Assembly (NCBI RefSeq): GCF_030294945.1
Contig: NZ_AP018448.1
Location: forward strand, 6,354,001 to 6,418,000
DNA from: Streptomyces graminofaciens
GTDB taxonomy: Bacteria; Actinomycetota; Actinomycetes; Streptomycetales; Streptomycetaceae
Length of the DNA: 64,000 nt
Direction of reading: 5' to 3'
The notes beneath the pieces are model-generated. The model saw only the letters and a list, made by a program, of their open reading frames with translations. It ran no database searches and had not been told where the DNA came from. Of the stretch, positions 46,042 through 54,748 are shown one piece after another. Position 1 is the first letter of the stretch; each line of letters opens with the position of its first letter. A program made the position numbers and the translations under genes.

Positions 46042-46569
46042 TCAACGGCAGAGCTCCATAATGGTGTCATCGAAGTCCGGGAACTCACAGGTCGCCTGCT
46101 CAATGACGGCAGTTGCCGACTGCTGCCGGTCGGCCGCGAATCGTTCCGCGACGGCCACCAGTTCGTGGTTGGGGGACGGCGTCCAGTCGGGTTCGTCAGA
46201 GATGGCTGCTTCCCAAGGGCCGAAGCCGCCAGCCAGCAGCCACAAGAAGGCACCCAGATCACGCGCCACGACACCGGTCTCGCCCTCGGAACCGAGGAAG
46301 ACCACAGGCTGATCGACGAGCGGGCAGCTCATGCGGATCAGCCAGAACGCCGCGTATCCACCCGAGCCGTCCTGGCCGAACACGCGGAAGTCGTCGCCGC
46401 TCAGCTCCGCGTTGCCAGTCCAGGCCCGGAACCAGTCGGTGGTCTCCTCCGCAGACAGGAAGGCCCGGAAGGGTTCGAAGTCGACCCCCTCACCGTCGTT
46501 GTAGTCGAACGGAATCGCCAGCGCGGCGGCGAGGGCAGCAGGGAACTGTCGATCATCTGTATGAATCAC
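46042..46569 (-). CDS. SUKH (SMI1/KNR4)-like protein
   Basis: A 175-aa acidic protein. DYNDGEGVDFEPFRAFLSAE, FRVFGQDGSGGYAAFWLIRM and VDQPVVFLGSEGETGVVARD are the wording of the SUKH superfamily, many of which are immunity proteins against polymorphic nuclease toxins. No toxin gene is adjacent. GTG 46569. It touches the integrase remnant, which suggests arrival with the second element. Confidence 0.75.
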   Translation of the reverse strand: MIHTDDRQFPAALAAALAIPFDYNDGEGVDFEPFRAFLSAEETTDWFRAWTGNAELSGDDFRVFGQDGSGGYAAFWLIRMSCPLVDQPVVFLGSEGETGVVARDLGAFLWLLAGGFGPWEAAISDEPDWTPSPNHELVAVAERFAADRQQSATAVIEQATCEFPDFDDTIMELCR

Positions 46570-46663
46570 GCGGACAGGCTAGCGACCACCAAATGCCTTT
46601 GGATGACTGCTGCACAGGGATCGCCCTGGCCGGTCACGTGCTTTGCTCGCCACTCGACCCGGG

Positions 46664-46753
46664 CGTCAAGCATCAACTGGAACCGAAGTGTTGAATCACC
46701 CTAGACCGGACAGCCCCCATCAGGCCGTGTCGGATCCCAGCTGATGCTTGACG
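46664..46753. repeat. 17-bp inverted repeat enclosing 56 bp (MITE-like)
   Basis: CGTCAAGCATCAACTGG (46664-46680) and CCAGCTGATGCTTGACG (46737-46753) pair with one mismatch. The region between has no gene. The size and arms recall a miniature inverted-repeat element or transposon end pair, but no obvious target duplication flanks it. Confidence 0.7.
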
Positions 46754-46831
46754 TTCTGGTCCCGCCACCCGCCGGTCCCGCCCGAAGCGGAAATCACCAT
46801 GCTGCCGACTCCGCGACCGTTGGCACTGCGA

Positions 46832-47083
46832 TCACCTGTCCGTGTCGCCGTCACCGCTCCGCCCGGCCTCCGGTTCCCTGGTGAGCCGGGTCGCGAGGTG
46901 GTAGGCGACGGTGACGTCCTGGTATTCCTGACCGGGGATGACCGGGTCGGGTAGGTGGATCCGGTCGCTGTGGCTCGTCGACTCTCGCTTCCCGGTGCCG
47001 GGGAAGCGAACGACCGTCTGGGGTTCCTGCGTGAAGCGGAGCCGTTCGGCGTGGACCGTCGACCGTAACAAGATGTCCTCCAC
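46832..47083 (-). CDS. Hypothetical protein, 83 aa
   Basis: MEDILLRSTVHAERLRFTQE, then VVRFPGTGKRESTSHSDRIH and YQDVTVAYHLATRLTREPEA. It looks like a compact beta-rich domain with no membrane segment or cysteines. GTG 47083 lies 28 bp downstream of the repeat protein gene at 47111, so the two probably form an operon. Confidence 0.65.
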   Translation of the reverse strand: MEDILLRSTVHAERLRFTQEPQTVVRFPGTGKRESTSHSDRIHLPDPVIPGQEYQDVTVAYHLATRLTREPEAGRSGDGDTDR

Positions 47084-47110
47084 CGGGCTCCCGGCTCCCG
47101 CCCCTCGCCT

Positions 47111-48235
47111 TCAGGGCGGCTCCTCCGGCTCCCTGGCGGTACGTAGGCGACTGGATCTTGGCGGCAGCTTCCCGTCCTCTCCGCGCGCCCGGCGCGTGCG
47201 GGTGCGCGCTTGACTCCGGCGGGCCCGGCCCCGCTCTCCCTCCGCGCCCTTGCGCGCCGCACGCGGCTCGTCCGGCTCGGTCCGATCCGCAGTGGCGTCG
47301 GCGGTCTCCGCAGCGTGCGCGACGGAGTCGCCGCCGCCGGCCCGTACCGCGTCACCTGCCGCTTCCGTCACACCCGCAACCGGTTCGGCCACACCCGCAA
47401 CCGGTTCGGCCACGCTCGTGGCGGTGCCGCCCACCGCCTCGCCGGCACTGCCGACAGTCCGGCTCGCCTCACGGCCGACATCCTCCACCGCGTGCCCGGC
47501 ACCACCGCCCACGTCCTGAACGGCCCTCCCGGCTCCCTGACCGAGATCCCGCGCCACGGAGCCGACACCCTGCCCCACATCCTGCACGGCAGCCCCGGCG
47601 CCCTGCCCCACATCCCGTACGGCAGCCCCAGCGCCCCGGCCCACGTCCTGGACGGCGGTCCCCGCCCCCTGGCCGACCTCCTGGACGGCCCTTCCGGCGC
47701 CCGTACCCAGCTCCCCCACGGCGTGACGTGCTCCGACTCCGACATCCTGCACGGCGGACCCGACTCCACGCGCCAGCTCGTGAAGGATCTCCGGGTTGCG
47801 GTCGAGCGTGGTGAGCACTCGGTCGATGATCTGTGCGACGTGGTGGAGACGCACCTTGAGCTGGGCCTGTGCCTCGACGCCCGAGATGCCCAGGTGCACG
47901 CGGCCGAGCGAGACGTCGGCGCCCACATTCAGTTTGAGCAGATCCAGCACCTCGGCCTGCAGCGAGACATGCGCCCGCAGATCCTCGACGTCCAGGTCGA
48001 TCTCGTCGACCTTCAGGATCGGAACGTCGAGGAAGACATCAGGGCTCGCACCGGCTGCGTCCTCCTCGTCGTAGTACGCCGGCTCCTCTTCGAACGATGC
48101 CGACTCCTCGTCGTAAGCCTCGGGATTGGCGTACTCGTCACTGTGCTCGGCGTCGAGTTCGTCACCGTGTTCGTCACCGTGTTCGTCGTCGTAGTCCTCG
48201 ACGGAGCCCTCGTCGTTCTCGGCGTTGCCGCGCAT
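47111..48235 (-). CDS. Protein with 11-residue amphipathic repeats
   Basis: A 374-aa protein. ATG 48235 follows GGAGG. Residues 1-65 are strongly acidic. About 70-145 (VDEIDLDVEDLRAHVSLQAE, VLDLLKLNVGADVSLGRVHL, HHVAQIIDRVLTTLDRNPEI) is a domain common to actinomycetes. About 165-260 repeats GAGxAVQDVGQ at least nine times, an 11-residue period typical of apolipoprotein- or LEA-like helices. The C-terminus is basic (ARRSQARTRTRRARGEDGK). It may bind membranes, lipid droplets or nucleic acid; nothing decides. Confidence 0.78.
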   Translation of the reverse strand: MRGNAENDEGSVEDYDDEHGDEHGDELDAEHSDEYANPEAYDEESASFEEEPAYYDEEDAAGASPDVFLDVPILKVDEIDLDVEDLRAHVSLQAEVLDLLKLNVGADVSLGRVHLGISGVEAQAQLKVRLHHVAQIIDRVLTTLDRNPEILHELARGVGSAVQDVGVGARHAVGELGTGAGRAVQEVGQGAGTAVQDVGRGAGAAVRDVGQGAGAAVQDVGQGVGSVARDLGQGAGRAVQDVGGGAGHAVEDVGREASRTVGSAGEAVGGTATSVAEPVAGVAEPVAGVTEAAGDAVRAGGGDSVAHAAETADATADRTEPDEPRAARKGAEGERGRARRSQARTRTRRARGEDGKLPPRSSRLRTAREPEEPP

Positions 48236-48294
48236 CGCCACGCCTCCGCGGTTTCGGCATACATTTCGACCATTTTCATTCATTGTGGTCATTG

Positions 48295-48480
48295 ATGCGC
48301 GGTAGGTACCGTCCGCCCAAGCGAGGGCGATGGCCGCCAGGCGTGCTTGGATGGGTTCGTCGGACTCAGCAGAGTTGGGCTGACGCGCAGGTCAGATGGG
48401 TTAAAGGACTGGGCTGGCAGGCACGCGGAGCGGCAAACGGGCGCTCCGAACGAGACGTGATGATTTCGCCGGACAGCTGA
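48295..48480 (+). CDS. Possible small basic Trp-rich ORF, 61 aa
   Basis: MRGRYRPPKRGRWPPGVLGW, then VRRTQQSWADAQVRWVKGLG, ending MISPDS. No Shine-Dalgarno sequence precedes ATG 48295. A real terminator 70 bp after the stop supports a transcription unit here, which may be the ORF or a non-coding RNA. Confidence 0.3.
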   Translation: MRGRYRPPKRGRWPPGVLGWVRRTQQSWADAQVRWVKGLGWQARGAANGRSERDVMISPDS

Positions 48481-48549
48481 CCGGACAGGACGCGGAGTCC
48501 CGGCAGCGCAGGCGCACCACATCGGCAGCGCGGGGAACGTGTGATCACA

Positions 48550-48587
48550 CCCCCGACCTGCGCCCACGGCGCGGATCGGGGGCTTTT
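48550..48587 (+). terminator. T-tailed terminator
   Basis: CCCCCGA and TCGGGGG enclose 19 bases, with CTTTTT directly after. A T-run is unusual in this window, so some short transcript probably ends here. Confidence 0.75.
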
Positions 48588-48607
48588 TCGCAGGCCCGGG
48601 CCAGATG

Positions 48608-48769
48608 TCATCGTCGCCGCCAAGGTCTCTGGTGCGCTTCTTCGATGCCGGCGATTCCCGGGGGCCGGGGGCGAGATGCCCTCTTCCAACTGCTCCAGGC
48701 CCTCCACGAGCCGCCGATGGCGCAGACGGTGAGGAGCAGGGCGAGGAAGGACCAGATCACGATCTTCAT
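48608..48769 (-). CDS. Small membrane protein, 53 aa
   Basis: MKIVIWSFLALLLTVCAIGG is a clear membrane helix; SWRAWSSWKRASRPRPPG and a basic tail follow. No strong ribosome site precedes ATG 48769. The amino-acid pattern is convincing for a membrane peptide but no family is known. Confidence 0.45.
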   Translation of the reverse strand: MKIVIWSFLALLLTVCAIGGSWRAWSSWKRASRPRPPGIAGIEEAHQRPWRRR

Positions 48770-49067
48770 TCCGGGGAACGGTATCCGGCCCGCGCTGGCC
48801 CTGGGCGGGCGCCTATTGGGCGGACCCGGCCGCCTTTGGGGGTCAGAGGTGCTGGAGGTGTTGGAGGTGTTGGAGCCGCCTGCAATGTAGTGCTGCATGC
48901 TCTGCGGCCGGCGTACCACCGCCCCTTGGCCGGTACGGGGGCGTGATGAGCACTGTCACAGTGTCACAAACCTGTTCGAAGACGGCTTCCTCTTGGTGCG
49001 AGTCGGCGGAAGCATCGCGCCCATGAGGCACGATCGCCAGGACATTCCGACACACGGGGGGCTTCTC

Positions 49068-49739
49068 ATGACTTACGCAGCTCGTTCACGCCGTACCACC
49101 GCCGTACTCGCCGCTCTCTCGATCGGCGTCATGGCACTGACCGCATGCAACGGCGACGCCGAGAAGGACACGGCCGCTCCTAGCGCGGCGGCGAGCCCGT
49201 CCGCCAAGGGTAAGGACAAGGGCGCCGACAGACCCGCGACGGCCGACCCGGGTGACGGGGGCAGCAGCAGCGGGGGCTCCTCCGACAGCCACAGCACCTC
49301 GCCGTCGACGGAGCCCGGGGCCGACGACGGTCAGGACGGAGGCGTGGGCATGTGCGAGACGACCGACTTGAGCTACAACGTCACCGTCGCCTCCAAGCCC
49401 GTCAACCACGCCTTGCTGACCGCGGCCAACAAGGGGAGCGACCCCTGTCTGCTGTCGGCAAACGAGCTGGTCATCACCATTCCGGGGCTCGACGGCGCCG
49501 CCGAGCACATGGGACCCGACGGCAAGGACTGGATTCTGGAGGTCGGCGAGACCGCCTATGCCGGGATCATGTTCTCGCGCGCCGACACCGCGGGCGGCAA
49601 GAGCGCCGACAAGGTGGAAGTCGCGCTCACCGCTTCCGAGAGCCCCACGACGGTGCCGATCAACGACGGCCCGGTCACGGTCAACGACAGCCAGGTCACC
49701 ACCTTCTTCGGCACCGCCGAGGACGCGCTCACCTACTGA
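49068..49739 (+). CDS. DUF4232-like lipoprotein
   Basis: A 223-aa protein. ATG 49068 lies behind GGGGGG. The signal peptide (RTTAVLAALSIGVMALTAC) ends in lipobox ALTAC at about residue 27. A Ser/Gly/Asp linker leads to a beta-sandwich domain (CETTDLSYNVTVASKPVNHA, NKGSDPCLLSANELVITIPG, LEVGETAYAGIMFS) with the cysteine pair of DUF4232. Probably an exposed cell-surface protein; the function of the family is unknown. Confidence 0.82.
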   Translation: MTYAARSRRTTAVLAALSIGVMALTACNGDAEKDTAAPSAAASPSAKGKDKGADRPATADPGDGGSSSGGSSDSHSTSPSTEPGADDGQDGGVGMCETTDLSYNVTVASKPVNHALLTAANKGSDPCLLSANELVITIPGLDGAAEHMGPDGKDWILEVGETAYAGIMFSRADTAGGKSADKVEVALTASESPTTVPINDGPVTVNDSQVTTFFGTAEDALTY

Positions 49740-49862
49740 TCGCCCCGCCCTGGGCAGGGCCTGCCGTCCGACACGTGAACAGGACACGTGAACAGGAGGG
49801 GTGGGCAGGAAGGGTGGGCAGGAGGGGTGCCGGCTCACAGCAGCGAAGTACGTCGACCCCGC

Positions 49863-50345
49863 TCACTCCCGGGTCAAGTGGCTGAACGCGTCCAGGTTCC
49901 GCGTCGGCTCCCCCCGTGCCACCCGCCACGCGTACTCCTTGCGGATCGCCGTCGCGAAGCCGAGTTCCAGGAGGGTGTTGAACGCGCCGTCCGCCGCTTC
50001 CAGGACCTGGCCGAGGAGACCGTCGATGCCCTCGGGGGTGACGGCGGAGAGGGGGAGGCGTGCGGTGACGTAGACATCGCCGAGCTGGTCCACGGCGTAA
50101 CTCACGCCGTACAGCTTGAGGTTGCGTTCCAGGAGCCAGCGGTGGACGCCCGCCTCGTTCTCGTCGGGGTGGCGGATCACGAAGGCGTTGAGGGAGAGGG
50201 AGTGCCTGCCGACGATCAGGGAGACGGTCGTCGAGAGTTTGCGGGTGCCGGGCAGTTTGACGACGTAGTTGCCGGGTGCCGGGCTCTCCCACTCCAGTTC
50301 GGCCTCGGTGAGGACCTGCTCGATGATCGACGCTTCGTCAGCCAT
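49863..50345 (-). CDS. YbjN-domain protein
   Basis: A 160-aa protein. It starts at ATG 50345 (MADEASIIEQVLTEAELEWE) and has the YbjN fold pattern: GNYVVKLPGTRKLSTTVSLI, VHRWLLERNLKLYGVSYAVD, DVYVTARLPLSAVTPEGIDG. YbjN proteins are thought to act as type III secretion chaperone-like or stress regulators; in actinomycetes their role is unknown. It follows mshA by 29 bp on the same strand, so the two are probably co-transcribed. Confidence 0.85.
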   Translation of the reverse strand: MADEASIIEQVLTEAELEWESPAPGNYVVKLPGTRKLSTTVSLIVGRHSLSLNAFVIRHPDENEAGVHRWLLERNLKLYGVSYAVDQLGDVYVTARLPLSAVTPEGIDGLLGQVLEAADGAFNTLLELGFATAIRKEYAWRVARGEPTRNLDAFSHLTRE

Positions 50346-50374
50346 GGAGGGAAGCGTACCCACCGGTACGGTCG

Positions 50375-51715
50375 TCAGCCGTGACGGGCGCGGAGGCCGC
50401 GGCGGCGGAAGTCGTGGGTAGCCGCCGTGTAGACGTCGGCGGTGGCGGCGGCCGCCGTGTCCCAGCCGAAGGACTCGGCGTGCCGGGCGGCGGCCGCGCC
50501 CATGCGGGCGGGCAGCTCGGGGGCGTCGGCGAAATCGCGCAGCACGCGCGCGTAGGCGGCCGGTTCGTGGCCCTGGACCAGGAAGCCCGTCTGTCCGTCC
50601 CGCACGGCCACCGGGAGGCCGCCGACCGAGGCCGCCAGCACCGGCGTACCGGCCGCCTGCGCCTCGATGGCGACCAGGCCGAACGACTCGCTGTATGAGG
50701 GCATGACCAGGACGGACGCCGCTCGGAACCAGTCCGCCAGCTGTTCCTGGCCGACCGGCGGGCGGAAGCGTACGACGTCTGCGATGCCCAGGCGGGCGGC
50801 CAGCTTCTGCAGACCCTCCGGCTTGGCGAGGCCGCTGCCGCTGGGGCCGCCGACGACCGGGACCACGATGCGCGAGCGGAGTTCCGGACGCTCGTCCAGG
50901 AGGACGGCCACGGCCCGCAGGAGGACATCGGGGGCCTTCAGGGGCTGGATGCGGCCCGCGAAGAGGGGGATCAGGGCGTCCTGGGGCAGACCCAGGCGGG
51001 CCCTGGCCGCCGCGCGGCCGTCGGCGGGGCGGAAGCGGTCCAGGTTCACGCCGGGGTGGACCACGGCGACCTTGGCCCGCTCGGCCTCGTAGTGGCGTAC
51101 GAGTTCTTCGGCCTCCTCCGCCGTGTTGGCTATGAGGCGGTCGGCGGCGCGGACGATCTGGGTCTCGCCGATGACGCGGGCGGCCGGCTCGGGCGTGTCG
51201 CCGTCGGCGAGCGCCGCGTTCTTGACCTTCGCCATGGTGTGCATGGCGTGGACGAGGGGGACGCCCCAGCGTTCGGCGGCGAGCCAGCCGACGTGGCCGG
51301 AGAGCCAGTAGTGGGAGTGGACCAGGTCGTAGTGGCCGGGGCGGTGGCCCGCCCACGCCTGCATCACGCCGTGCGTGAAGGCGCACAGCTGGGCCGGGAG
51401 GTCCTCCTTGGCGAGGCCTTCGTACGGGCCCGCGTCTACGTGGCGGACGAGGACGCCGGGGGCCAGTTCGACGGCCGGGGGGAGTGCGCCGGTGGTGGCC
51501 CGGGTGAAGATCTCGACCTCGATACCGAGGGCGGCGAGGCGCTGCGCCAGTTCCACGATGTATACGTTCATGCCGCCGGCATCGCCCGTGCCGGGCTGGT
51601 GGAGCGGAGAGGTGTGTACGGAGAGCATCGCGACCCGGCGGGGTTTCCGGTGCAGCCGCAGCCGCGACGGGGTCGCCGGGGAGCGTCGCCCGAGCCTGCT
51701 GACGTAGTGGCTCAC
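50375..51715 (-). CDS. mshA: D-inositol-3-phosphate glycosyltransferase (mycothiol biosynthesis)
   Basis: A 446-aa GT-B family 4 glycosyltransferase. [20 protein letters not shown] and [14 protein letters not shown] give the acceptor-side domain; [17 protein letters not shown] and [20 protein letters not shown] form the UDP-GlcNAc site with the EX7E motif. It transfers GlcNAc to 1-L-inositol 1-phosphate, the first step of mycothiol synthesis. GTG 51715 lies behind AAGGAGGA, which decides the start against a longer open frame. Confidence 0.94.
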   Translation of the reverse strand: MSHYVSRLGRRSPATPSRLRLHRKPRRVAMLSVHTSPLHQPGTGDAGGMNVYIVELAQRLAALGIEVEIFTRATTGALPPAVELAPGVLVRHVDAGPYEGLAKEDLPAQLCAFTHGVMQAWAGHRPGHYDLVHSHYWLSGHVGWLAAERWGVPLVHAMHTMAKVKNAALADGDTPEPAARVIGETQIVRAADRLIANTAEEAEELVRHYEAERAKVAVVHPGVNLDRFRPADGRAAARARLGLPQDALIPLFAGRIQPLKAPDVLLRAVAVLLDERPELRSRIVVPVVGGPSGSGLAKPEGLQKLAARLGIADVVRFRPPVGQEQLADWFRAASVLVMPSYSESFGLVAIEAQAAGTPVLAASVGGLPVAVRDGQTGFLVQGHEPAAYARVLRDFADAPELPARMGAAAARHAESFGWDTAAAATADVYTAATHDFRRRGLRARHG

Positions 51716-51975
51716 GTGGCGTTCCTCCTTGCTCCGGGCATGCCGTTTGCAGGGCGCGAGGCACCCTTCAGAGGAGGAACACCGGAAAACCCACGTCCAT
51801 TTCCTCCGCGAGCGGCTTTGCGGAATCATTACCCGAACTCGCTCAACTGTTCGGGGGCGAGATGCGTGCGGCCGGGTGCTCGACGGGGCGTGGGGCAGCG
51901 CCCCGGAAGACGCCCACGCCAACCCGAGCGCCCGGAAATCCCCGGTCCGCACACTCTCGACATACTCTCGACGCC

Positions 51976-52935
51976 ATGCCACCGCGTCGCCCCATCGGAA
52001 CCGTCACCCGCGGCACCACCAACCCCAACCGCCTCCGCCGCATGGACCGCTGGATCGCCGAGACCCACGGCGCCGAACTGCGCCGCGCCACCGCCCCCCT
52101 CGCGGTCGACCTCGGCTACGGCGCGTCCCCCTGGACCGCGGTCGAGCTGCTGAGGCGACTGCGGGGCGCCGCCCCGCGCACCCGGGTGGTCGGCGTGGAG
52201 ATCGACCCGGCCAGGGTCGCGGCCGCGAAACCGTACGAGTGCGAGGGGCTGACCTTCCGGCACGGCGGCTTCGAGGTGCCAGTGCCGGGTCGGCCGACCC
52301 TCATCCGGGCGGCGAACGTCCTGCGCCAGTACGACGAGGACGAGGTCGCCGCCGTCTGGGAGCGACTGTGCGCCCGCCTGGCACCGGCACCCCCCGCGTC
52401 CCCAGCGACCCCGGCGGCCTCGGCGGCCTCGGCGGCCTCGGCGGCCGGCAGCCGGACCGCCGGCGCTCCGAGCGCCGGCGCCTCGACCGGTGGAGCCCCG
52501 ACCGCCGGTGCCTCGACCGCTGGTGCCCCAACCGCCGGAACCCCCGCCCACAACTCCACCGGCGGCCTCCTGATAGAAGGCACCTGCGACGAGATCGGGC
52601 GCCGCCACGTCTGGGTCGCGCTCGGCCCGGAGGGCCCCCGTACGGTCACCTTCGCCACCCGGCTCGGCTCCCTCGACCGCCCCTCCGACCTCGCCGAACG
52701 CCTCCCGAAGGCGCTCATCCACCGCAACATCCCGGGCGAACCGGTACACGCGTTCCTCCGCGACTTCGACCGCGCCTGGGCCGCCGCCGCGCCCTACGCC
52801 TCCTACGGCGCCCGCCAGCGCTGGATCCGCGCGGTCCGCGATCTGACCGCCGACTGGCCGGTACGGGACCGGGCGGCACGCTGGCGGCAGGGCGAAGTGA
52901 CGGTGGCGTGGGAGGCGTTGGCTCCTCGGGGGTGA
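51976..52935 (+). CDS. Class I SAM-dependent methyltransferase-like protein with repeat insertion
   Basis: A 319-aa protein. The SAM loop is [20 protein letters not shown] (about 43-62), followed by [17 protein letters not shown]- and [18 protein letters not shown] fits the post-motif II region. Between it and the C-terminal core ([20 protein letters not shown]) lie about 55 residues of Ala/Ser/Gly/Thr repeats encoded by an in-frame tandem array (52395-52560). The substrate is unknown. ATG 51976 diverges from mshA. Confidence 0.82.
   Translation: MPPRRPIGTVTRGTTNPNRLRRMDRWIAETHGAELRRATAPLAVDLGYGASPWTAVELLRRLRGAAPRTRVVGVEIDPARVAAAKPYECEGLTFRHGGFEVPVPGRPTLIRAANVLRQYDEDEVAAVWERLCARLAPAPPASPATPAASAASAASAAGSRTAGAPSAGASTGGAPTAGASTAGAPTAGTPAHNSTGGLLIEGTCDEIGRRHVWVALGPEGPRTVTFATRLGSLDRPSDLAERLPKALIHRNIPGEPVHAFLRDFDRAWAAAAPYASYGARQRWIRAVRDLTADWPVRDRAARWRQGEVTVAWEALAPRG
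52395..52560. repeat. In-frame tandem repeats inside the methyltransferase gene
   Basis: GGCGGCCTC repeats four to five times at 52408-52443, then GACCG(C/G)(C/T)GG(C/T)GCCTCGACCG-like 21-bp units up to 52550, all in multiples of three so that the frame is kept. Confidence 0.88.
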
Positions 52936-52986
52936 GCGTCGGCGCGCGTTCGGCAACCCGCAGGCCCCTCCCCCGTTATGTTTTCC

Positions 52987-53236
52987 GCGGTCCTGCAAGG
53001 GGACCGCTGGCCTCCGGGCCCGGCATGACTGTTCCCCCCTGTCGAACGGATGACCTGGGGGGTGGTGTCACCGGGTCCGAGAGGCGCCGTTGGAGACGCT
53101 GATGAGAGGTCCGACCACCGCCTGGCCTGGCGCAACGCCCGGCCGCTCGCGGGCGGCAGGTCTGCATAACGTGGATGCGCGCACGACGCCAACGCCGAGG
53201 CCGGCACCGCACAACCCCGTTCGGGAGGACGGCTTG
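52987..53236 (+). ncRNA. Candidate bridge RNA in the IS110 left end
   Basis: Upstream of the transposase the sequence is rich in stems: GCGGTCC/GGACCGC (52987-52993, 53001-53007), CCCCCC/GGGGGG (about 53034 and 53057-53062) and GCCCGGCCGC/GCGGGCGGC around 53140-53155. IS110-group elements are now known to encode a structured bridge RNA in this position that pairs with target and donor DNA. This element has the right family, position and structure; the RNA itself is inferred. Confidence 0.4.
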
Positions 53237-54436
53237 ATGGAGTACGACGAGATAGGCGTCTTCCTGGGCCTGGACGTCGGCAAGAGCCACCACCACGGCC
53301 ACGGACTCACCCCGGCCGGCAAGAAGGTCTTCGACAAGCAGCTGCCGAACACCGAGCCGAAACTGCGGGACGTCTTCGAGAAACTGAAGACCAAGTTCGG
53401 CGCCGTCCTGGTGATCGTGGACCAGCCTGCCTCGATCGGAGCCCTCCCGCTGACGGTGGCCCGCGACACCGGCTGCAAGGTCGCCTACCTGCCCGGCCTG
53501 TCGATGCGGCGGATCGCCGACCTCTACCCCGGCGAGGCCAAGACCGACGCCCGCGACGCGGCCGTGATCGCCGACGCGGCCCGCACCATGCCGCACACCC
53601 TGCGCTCGCTGGAACTCACCGACGAGATCACCGCCGAGCTCACGGTCCTCGTCGGCTTCGACCAGGACCTGGCGGCCGAGGCCACCCGCACCAGCAACCG
53701 CATCCGCGGCCTGCTCACCCAGTTCCACCCGTCCCTGGAACGCGTCCTCGGCCCCCGGCTCGACCACCAGGCCGTCACCTGGCTCCTCGAACGCTACGGA
53801 TCCCCGGCCGCCCTGCGCAAAGCCGGACGCCGCAGACTCGTCGAGGTGATCCGGCCCAAGGCCCCGCGCATGGCCACACGGCTGATCGACGACGTCTTCG
53901 ACGCGCTCGACGAACAGACCGTCGTCGTTCCCGGCACCGGCACCCTCGACATCGTCATCCCGTCGCTGGCCCGCTCGCTCGGCGCCGTCCACGAACAACG
54001 CCGGGCCACAGAAGCCCAGATCAGCGCCCTGCTGGAGGCCCACCCTCTTTCCAAGGTCCTGACGTCGCTGCCCGGCGTCGGCGTCAGGACCGCCGCCACC
54101 CTGCTGGTCACCGTCGGCGACGGCACCGGCTTCCCCACCGCCGCCCACCTCGCCTCCTACGCCGGACTCGCCCCGACCACGAAGTCGTCCGGGACCTCGA
54201 TCCACGGCGAACACGCACCCCGAGGCGGCAACCGCGTCCTGAAACGCGCGATGTTCCTGTCCGCGTTCGCCGCCCTGCACGACACCGCCTCCCGCACCTA
54301 CTACGACAAATGCCGGGCCCGAGGAAAAACCCATACCCAGGCACTTCTCCGCCTGGCCCGGCAACGGATCAACGTGCTCTTCGCGATGCTCCGCGACGGC
54401 ACCTTCTACGAACCCAGAACCCCACGCCTCGCTTGA
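53237..54436 (+). CDS. IS110-family transposase (DEDD)
   Basis: A 399-aa protein. The RuvC-like domain shows GLDVGKSHHHGHGL (first Asp, about 14), VIVDQPASIGALP (second acidic residue), and EAKTDARDAAVIADAA (the last two acidic residues, about 103-107). The C-terminal Tnp domain has LPGVGVRTAATLLVTVGDG and SYAGLAPTTKSSGTSIHGEH with the conserved Ser. All motifs are intact, so the element may be active. ATG 53237 is preferred (MEYDEIGVFLGLDVGK) behind GGGAGGAC. Confidence 0.92.
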   Translation: MEYDEIGVFLGLDVGKSHHHGHGLTPAGKKVFDKQLPNTEPKLRDVFEKLKTKFGAVLVIVDQPASIGALPLTVARDTGCKVAYLPGLSMRRIADLYPGEAKTDARDAAVIADAARTMPHTLRSLELTDEITAELTVLVGFDQDLAAEATRTSNRIRGLLTQFHPSLERVLGPRLDHQAVTWLLERYGSPAALRKAGRRRLVEVIRPKAPRMATRLIDDVFDALDEQTVVVPGTGTLDIVIPSLARSLGAVHEQRRATEAQISALLEAHPLSKVLTSLPGVGVRTAATLLVTVGDGTGFPTAAHLASYAGLAPTTKSSGTSIHGEHAPRGGNRVLKRAMFLSAFAALHDTASRTYYDKCRARGKTHTQALLRLARQRINVLFAMLRDGTFYEPRTPRLA

Positions 54437-54475
54437 CCAAAGACATAGAGGCACCCCCCCGTTGCCCCCCGTTGA

Positions 54476-54748
54476 CCCCCGGGTGATGCCCGGGCGACCC
54501 CCACATGACTCACAGCAAGCACTCGTGACCCACGGGAACAATCATCGTGTGCCACTCGTCACACAGGCGGGGATGTTGTCATGCGAAGAGGCGAGGGAGG
54601 GCACGGAAGAGGGCCGGGGGCAAGTGAGTTCTTGCCCACCTCTGTCGCATTGCGCGACGACATGGCACGATCACCCAGGCGCCGCAAGTTACTGACGATT
54701 AATCAGTTCTGGACCGGCACATCGACCGGGATGAGGGGGGCAAGGGGT
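54476..54748. other. Upstream region of the NlpC/P60 gene
   Basis: A 273-bp stretch with CCCCGTTG/CCCCGGGTGATGCCCGGG repeats near 54475-54500 and the AT-rich word ACGATTAATCAG at 54695. No riboswitch fold that I can recognise; a promoter is likely near 54690. Confidence 0.5.

Larger units (their letters stand above)
52978..54475 (+). mobile_element. IS110-family insertion sequence (boundaries approximate)
   Basis: An intact IS110-type transposase is flanked by a long left non-coding part (about 52978-53236) and a short right end after 54436 (CATAGAGGCACCCCCC). IS110 elements lack terminal inverted repeats, so the ends cannot be fixed without an empty site. The insertion separates the methyltransferase gene from the NlpC/P60 gene. 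Confidence 0.75.

Noticed and set aside
46042..46569. Toxin-immunity pair
   Set aside because: The SUKH-like protein could be an immunity protein, but no toxin or secretion-linked gene lies beside it.
54476..54748. c-di-AMP (ydaO-type) riboswitch before the NlpC/P60 gene
   Set aside because: Such switches precede many Streptomyces hydrolases of this kind, but I could not find the conserved junction sequences here.
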